A stretch of DNA of 64,000 bases from Saposhnikovia divaricata. Lineage: Eukaryota > Streptophyta > Magnoliopsida > Apiales > Apiaceae. This document shows, one piece after another, positions 58,534 to 64,000 of the stretch. The notes under the pieces are model-generated. The model did not search any database. It had not been told where the DNA came from and saw only the letters and a list, made by a program, of their open reading frames with translations. Where the stretch lies: NCBI GenBank assembly GCA_036435485.1, contig CM071598.1, positions 176,028,148 through 176,092,147 on the forward strand. The letters are read 5' to 3'. Each line of letters opens with the position of its first letter. The stretch's first letter is position 1. The position numbers were made by a program, and so were the translations under genes.

Positions 58534-59750
58534 CTAGGTATTAGCCGTGCTTTGCGCGGTTAATAAAATTTTGTTTTTAAATAATAAAAATAAATCAATT
58601 AATTTTTATTATTTAAAAAAATGTTTATAGGTATTTTAGAAATTCCTTAAAAATACTGATTGAAACAATTAGCTTGATATTTAGTGAGAAGAATATTCTC
58701 ATTAAAGATTTAGAATTTTTATTATCTTAAAAATATGAAAAATAACAATTACAATACGAACATAATGATAAAAAGTTATAGATATTGAATATAACAGAAT
58801 AATTTTTTTTAAAAGCCGACATCCCTCTCGCAACATACATGCACAGTAATATTGTAAGAATATATTTACTTATAAAATTCATTTATTTTGAACAATATAA
58901 TGAAATGACGTGTGCCTAAATTTTTTATTGATTTAATCGACTGATTAAATAGCTGGGTTTATTCAATTTAATCGGGTTGGTCATAACCCGTGCATAATTT
59001 ATTCATGTGCAAATGTAAAACCCTATAGCACGGTATTATTTGTATACAAATTTTAGATGTTAACCGAAAGATCTATATACTTCCATAACTTATAACGATT
59101 CCCACAATCTCTAATAAAAAAAAGATTGTTTGTCGTCTTTTCTAGAGTTACCGAAAAGAATTAGCGGTGATCTTGAATACATAATAAAGAATGATGTAAT
59201 GTAAGTAATTTTAAGTCATCATTTTCCCAAAAAAAATAATATTAATTATATAGATAAAATATTTTTATAATTAATATATAATTATATATAATTAATATTT
59301 TTATATTGAATAATAATTATAATGTTCAAATAAAGTTTACTAATCTTTTATATAGATAAAATTTAGTAAATTTCATTTCTTGTTTCTTGACAAAAAATAA
59401 ATTGTTTTTCGTCTATTCAAGAGTTTCCAAAAAGAAGTAGCGGTGATCTTGAATACATAATAAAGAACGATGTAATGTAAGTAAAGTTTACTAATCTTTT
59501 ATATAGATAAAATATAGTAAATTTTATATCTTGTTTCTCGATAAAAAATAAAAAATAAAATAAATCTAATTTAATATAAATTTAATAGGTGTAATGAATG
59601 ATTAATTAAGATGTCATTTAGTAGTTATTTAATGCAAGTAAATGAATTTGATAAATAAATCGAAAAACAGAAAATTCAAGAAAAATACCTTGAATGCTTC
59701 TCGTGCCTTTCCGATCTCCTGGTATTATAATGTATATAGATATGGATAGA
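58534..59750 (-). mobile_element. Helitron, non-autonomous, copy 2
   Basis: 1,217 bp. The 5' end TCTATCC (59,750 downward) is preceded by A. The 3' end has hairpin CCGCGC-AAA-GCACGG, then TAATAC and the terminal CTAG followed by T (58,534-58,537). The A/T insertion site, TC start, hairpin and CTAG end are the Helitron signature; no TSD, as expected. Its interior has a partial internal duplication (59,060-59,240 versus 59,390-59,500). Confidence 0.8.
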
Positions 59751-59885
59751 TTTTGATTATTCACATTCCTAATAATCATGTGATGATTATTCGCAATGCT
59801 AAAATTTACTGAACAAGAAAGGGATTGTGCTCCAATAGTATTAGTTATAATGGTTAGCTATAATTCAAAAATAGTATTTTATTAT

Positions 59886-60080
59886 GGGTTTGTCTAGTGT
59901 GTGCCCAATGTCACATGCTAAGAATCCGTGCTTGATGAGTTGTCAAATTTTTATTGGTGGATATTTATGTGAATGCAGGAGGGCCCATCATTATTAATGA
60001 AATCTCAATCAATCAAAATTTGACAACTAAGTTACCACGGATTCTTAGCATGTGCCCTTGGGCACACAGTAGAAAAATCG
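59886..60080. mobile_element. Mutator-like MITE (195 bp)
   Basis: Long imperfect terminal inverted repeats of about 70 bp (GTGTGTGCCC ... CACATGCTAAGAATCCGTG ... GTTGTCAAATTTT on both arms), flanked by a perfect 9-bp duplication TTTTATTAT (59,877-59,885; 60,081-60,089). 9-bp TSD and long inverted ends fit Mutator-like elements. Confidence 0.82.
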
Positions 60081-60333
60081 TTTTATTATTATTTTCAAAT
60101 TTTTTTACATCTTAAATAATTAGAAACACACCCCCAATTTTGGTATATCCCTAATTTGATTAATTACATCCTTGGATTTTGTACACCGAAATATTAAGAA
60201 ATGTACTCCCAATTTTATTGCACCACCAAATTTATCAAACACTTCCCAATTTTATTATAAATTTAATTATATAAGTTAGATAAAATGAAGGCCCAAAGCA
60301 GCAAAACAAAGGAATCATAATCTCTACTATAAC

Positions 60334-60892
60334 TAGAGCGGGAAATCGGGTCGTGTCGTGTACTTTCGTGTTTTCGTGTACTCATACCTAAACCCAAAAA
60401 CGATCCGAAATAATTTCGTGTACCCGATTACCTGAACCGAACACGAAACGAAAAATTTCGTGTTTACACGAAACGAAACGAAAAGTACACGAAATAATTC
60501 GTGTACTTTCGTGTACCTGAAACAACCCGAAACGACCCGAAACGATTTATATACGAAATGTACCCAAAACATTGAAATTCAGCTTAAAAATAGAAATAAA
60601 GGCCAATTAAAAACAAACAAAGGCCTTAAAAATTAAATTACAAATAGTCCAACATCTGATTTAGCTTAAAATCACTTATTCTAAAATACAAATTATATAT
60701 ATATATATATATAATAAAAAATATATAATATATTTCGTGTACTTTAGTGTACCCAAAATGAAAACCCATATCCGATACTAAATCTATCGTGTAATTTCGT
60801 GTTTCGTGTATCAAAAATCTAAACCCATATCCATATTTTTTCGTATCGTTTCGTGTCGTGTTCACGTGCCGTATACCAAAATTGCAGGTCTA
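60334..60892. mobile_element. hAT-type MITE, same family as the one in element C
   Basis: 559 bp, ends TAGAGCGGGAAATC and (reverse complement) TAGACCTGCAATTTTGG, perfect 8-bp TSD ACTATAAC (60,326-60,333; 60,893-60,900). Subterminal CGTGTACTTTCGTG repeats as in 16,189-16,743. Open frames across it come from the repeats. Confidence 0.9.
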
Positions 60893-61049
60893 ACTATAAC
60901 AATATGTTATAGACATGCTAGAAATTTACAAGGTTTCAAACATGGACAAGAGGCAAATCATATATGTGCCGCAAATCATAACTGTGCGGTAAAGAATCAA
61001 GTGACGGAAAAAAGAGGAGCGGGAAAGTGAATTTTAAGCGGAAGATAAG

Positions 61050-61293
61050 TGGTTCGGGTCCTCGGTTCCCTTCTTCCATGTTTCATACTCTTTTTAATAT
61101 AAAAAGAGTTCCCTTGGCGGGTTCATTTCAATAAATATAATTATTTATTAAAATGGGCCCCGCCAGGAACACTCTTTTTTTTTTTTTTTTTTTTTTTTAA
61201 CCTCAAAAAGAAAATTTCCATTAAAAACGGACATCGCTCTTTTTGTATTAAAAAAACAGGGGACATGGAGGAAGGGAACAGAGGATCCAACCC
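61050..61293. mobile_element. Foldback / Mutator-like MITE (244 bp)
   Basis: Two arms in inverted orientation (GGTTCGGGTCCTCGGTTCCC versus GGGTTGGATCCTCTGTTCCC, extending to AATAYAAAAAGAG), flanked by a perfect 9-bp duplication GAAGATAAG (61,041-61,049; 61,294-61,302). A long T-run (about 61,175-61,198) lies in the middle. Confidence 0.8.
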
Positions 61294-61770
61294 GAAGATA
61301 AGGTGGACGAATTTAGAGGATGAGAACGGATTCAACAAACAAATATAACGGAAGAATATATAATACATGATATTTATAATTATTGTAAATATTTGGGTTT
61401 TTTTGGAGCATCTTTTTTTAAGAGATTTATGTTTAAATGGTAAAAACATCGTTAAATATTTAAAATGATATACGATTTGTAAATATCTAACGGTGTTTTG
61501 TGTGTTTTGTAAAATGGTTGGTTAAATATGGCATTTACAATATGATATTTAACCAACCATTTAATAAGATAATATATTTAACTATTTAATCATTTAATAA
61601 TTAATTAAATATGATAATATATTTAAATGGTTGGTTAAATATGATAATATGTTTAAATGGTTGGTTAAATACCAGTTTACAAAACATCGTTATGCATGTT
61701 TTGCTTGATGTAGTTTGTAATCGATCTTTGGGTCTAATACATGTTCGCTTTTCTAGAATTAGTTCTCTAA

Positions 61771-62096
61771 GATCATCTCCAAGGGTGTTATGTATATTTG
61801 TTAGCTATAATATAATATATTAATAATTATCTAAAAATATAGCTAAGAGGTTCTAGGTTTACTCCAATGGTATTATGTATAATTAAATTATCTAAAATTA
61901 TACCTAATAGATTTAGAGGTTTTACAAATGTAGCTAGGCAGCTAGCCCAATTTTAGTTATCTATATTTTTTTGCTAATGGATAATGGTTGGAGTATTGAA
62001 TTTTTACCTAATATCTAAAATGTGCCACATAGATGCCATGTAGGTGACACATAGATGAATTTAACTAACATGTTTTACCATTGGAGATGCTCAACT
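61771..62096. mobile_element. Possible MITE related to the 53.5-kb element
   Basis: Right end (reverse complement) GAGCATCTCCAATGGT; left end GATCATCTCCAAGGGT. Internal ACTCCAATGGTATTATGTAT resembles the fragments at 54.57 and 59.83 kb. TSD not clear. Confidence 0.5.
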
Positions 62097-62880
62097 AAAG
62101 CGTAAAAAGCATAATTTGTACTAACAATCATAGATTCTTGAGTTGTAATTAATTGTAGCTTTGCATTGATATTATCAAACAATTATCATAACATTTACAT
62201 TCTCGTTCAAATATTCTAAGTCCCTCTTTATTATTTTTTCTTAATTTTATTTTCATTTGATTTCTCTCATTTTTTAGAATCTTTCAACCAAGTTCATAAG
62301 TTTTTTATCCATATTTTAAGTTTTGTTATTTTGAAAATTTGGTATATTTAAATATGCAGTACAATGGATTTCTATAATTTTTATTATATTAATATTCAAA
62401 ATATTTGCATGGGCCGCGATCAATTTTCGAATAGATATTAAAAATTTAGAAACACTTATTTCTAACGACCATTATAAATCATTAGATTGTCTCTTAAAAA
62501 AAGGTTCCATGTTTCAGCAATATGAAAAAGGATCATTACTGTGTAAGATCCATTAAACGAACGTAATTATGATAAAGGAAAACTTTCATTTAATCCAGTT
62601 TCCTATGAGTTTGTTTCATATCATTTTTACAAATTTTATGTTCTTTTATTAGTGAACTAAGTTATTATAAAAAAAATAAACATTATCAATTAACCAAACA
62701 AATCCAATATATCCCATTCTTCGAGTAAAATATGACTGTTAGAGTTTATAATGATTTCAATCAGCTTGTTTTTAATGATAACTTAAAATGTGTATATTTA
62801 GTTTGAGAGTTTGTATGTTGAATGTTTTATTCTTGTATATCAGAATATGGTATATTAAATATTAGTTTTCGTTTACCCAT
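62097..62880. other. AT-rich intergenic DNA
   Basis: No gene, RNA or repeat signal seen. Confidence 0.5.
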
Positions 62881-63625
62881 AAATAAGGAAGAAAATTTAA
62901 TTCGATTTGATGGTACCCGGTCCGAACCCCAAAATTTTGGATAAACCGAACCCGAATTTTTGGATTTAGGTCTGGATATAAATTTTAAACCCGAAATAAT
63001 TTTGTTTTGCATTTGGATTTAAGTTGTACCGAACCGATATTCTATCTGAAATCTGAAACCCGATCCACTATCGAAACCCGATACATAAATAATATAATAT
63101 TATAATTTGAATTATTTTATGTAATATTTTAGATGTAAGACATATTATTTTATTTATTTTTATTCAAATATTTCATTAGAAATAGTCAATACTAATTTAG
63201 TAATTAGAACTTCTATTTCTCAATCTCAAATTTTATTGATATTTTTAAGATGTAATTTTTTTTTACTTTACATGAATTTTTCATTTCTGTGTATAAAAAA
63301 AATTATTTTTTTAACATATTTTAAATTTTACTTAGTATGTTAGTTCGAATAATATGCTATATTTGACTACTGAAGTTAATCATTTTAATTTTTAATTTTT
63401 TATAAATGTAATTAATATTGTTTGCGTGTAGCAATTATTTTAATTTTGACTACATTATTACTAATTTTGGATACCCAATAAAAACAAATCTAATCCAAAA
63501 TCCGAAAATTAGGTTTTAGATATTTAGTTTTGGATTTGAATTTATTTTTAAAATCCAAAAATATTTGGATGTGGGTTTGGATTTTACAAAATTCGGATTA
63601 AACCCAACCCGTTGTCATCCAAACG
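62881..63625. repeat. Possible hAT-like MITE with AACCCGA subterminal motifs
   Basis: AACCCGAA / GAACCCG motifs at 62,915-63,090 and TTTGGAT / AACCCAACCCG at 63,470-63,625 surround an AT-rich core, a composition seen in other plant hAT MITEs. Termini and TSD not found. Confidence 0.3.
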
Positions 63626-64000
63626 CGTAAAATAAGACATTTGAAAATGAATATCACCTATCTTTTTTCTATTTGACTAATATGTTAAAATAGAAAACTG
63701 TACATGAAACTAAAATAAATAATCACATTATTATATGTGTTCTTGTAATTCAATTATCTGGTTAAAAAAACATGAAATTCATTTCATTTAATAATGAGTA
63801 TATTTTTCTGACATATATTAAACTAAAGTGCTTACGTAGATCTGGAAAATCGTATGTGTTGTGTACATTCATGCCATGTGTCCTTGAGGTCTTGCATGAA
63901 AATGACATGAAATTATTTTGTGTACACAAAATTCAAACACAAAATTCTACTTCCGTCCCTATGAATTCTTAACATTTGGAACGGAGGGTTCGACACGCAT
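63626..64000. other. Unassigned sequence at the window end
   Basis: Short open frame 63,772-63,972 shows no recognisable domain. The last bases (TCCGTCCCTATGAA ... GGAACGGAGGG) resemble a Stowaway-type MITE end (CTCCCTCCGTTCC), which would start at or just past the window edge. Confidence 0.35.

Overview
This is a stretch of plant nuclear DNA, most likely from a eudicot. It is AT-rich, packed with Ty1/copia elements of the Sirevirus (SIRE/Maximus) type, L1-like LINEs, hAT, Mutator and PIF MITEs and Helitrons, and holds one convincing host gene. The species cannot be named from sequence alone.

Left part (1-42,023): a retrotransposon nest. The oldest layer is a dead LINE (F) on the minus strand. 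Its 5' end is at about 41.97 kb and its reverse transcriptase (RT) is split. Sirevirus C (10,595-39,733, TSD ATAAG) sits inside the LINE RT. Sirevirus B (23,053-38,040, TSD AAGAG) sits inside the gag gene of C. A third Sirevirus, A (1-8,699, left end outside the window), is inserted further down the same LINE. A and B are close relatives; C belongs to a diverged family. All three lie on the minus strand. B and C carry gag, pol (PR-IN-RT-RNase H), and then, after a 1.3-1.8 kb spacer, a third reading frame (ORF3) of about 1,230-1,340 codons that resembles nothing I can name. In both families a short inverted motif is arrayed just upstream of the LTR TATA box, and a motif of the same kind is arrayed again in the pol-ORF3 spacer just upstream of a second TATA-like box. 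This suggests that ORF3 has its own, LTR-like promoter. All copies carry stops or frameshifts, although the LTRs of B are almost identical.

Middle part (42-51.7 kb): the LINE ends in a perfect 50-bp foldback. AT-rich DNA with hAT-type MITEs and LTR-like debris follows. The one intact host gene (47,518-48,297, minus) encodes a predicted N-myristoylated, Ser/Arg-rich plant protein. Next to it lies a 3.0-kb LTR element (D, plus strand) that keeps only gag fused in frame to a chromodomain. Its 5' LTR contains a canonical three-unit heat-shock element.

Right part (51.7-64 kb): MITE-dense intergenic DNA. It contains a hAT MITE at 52 kb, a PIF/Harbinger-like MITE at 53.5 kb, a 5'-truncated LINE at 55.2-56.3 kb, two related Helitrons at 57.1-59.75 kb, two Mutator-like foldbacks with 9-bp TSDs, and a second copy of the hAT MITE family that also hit element C. 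No tRNA, rRNA or other RNA gene was recognised.
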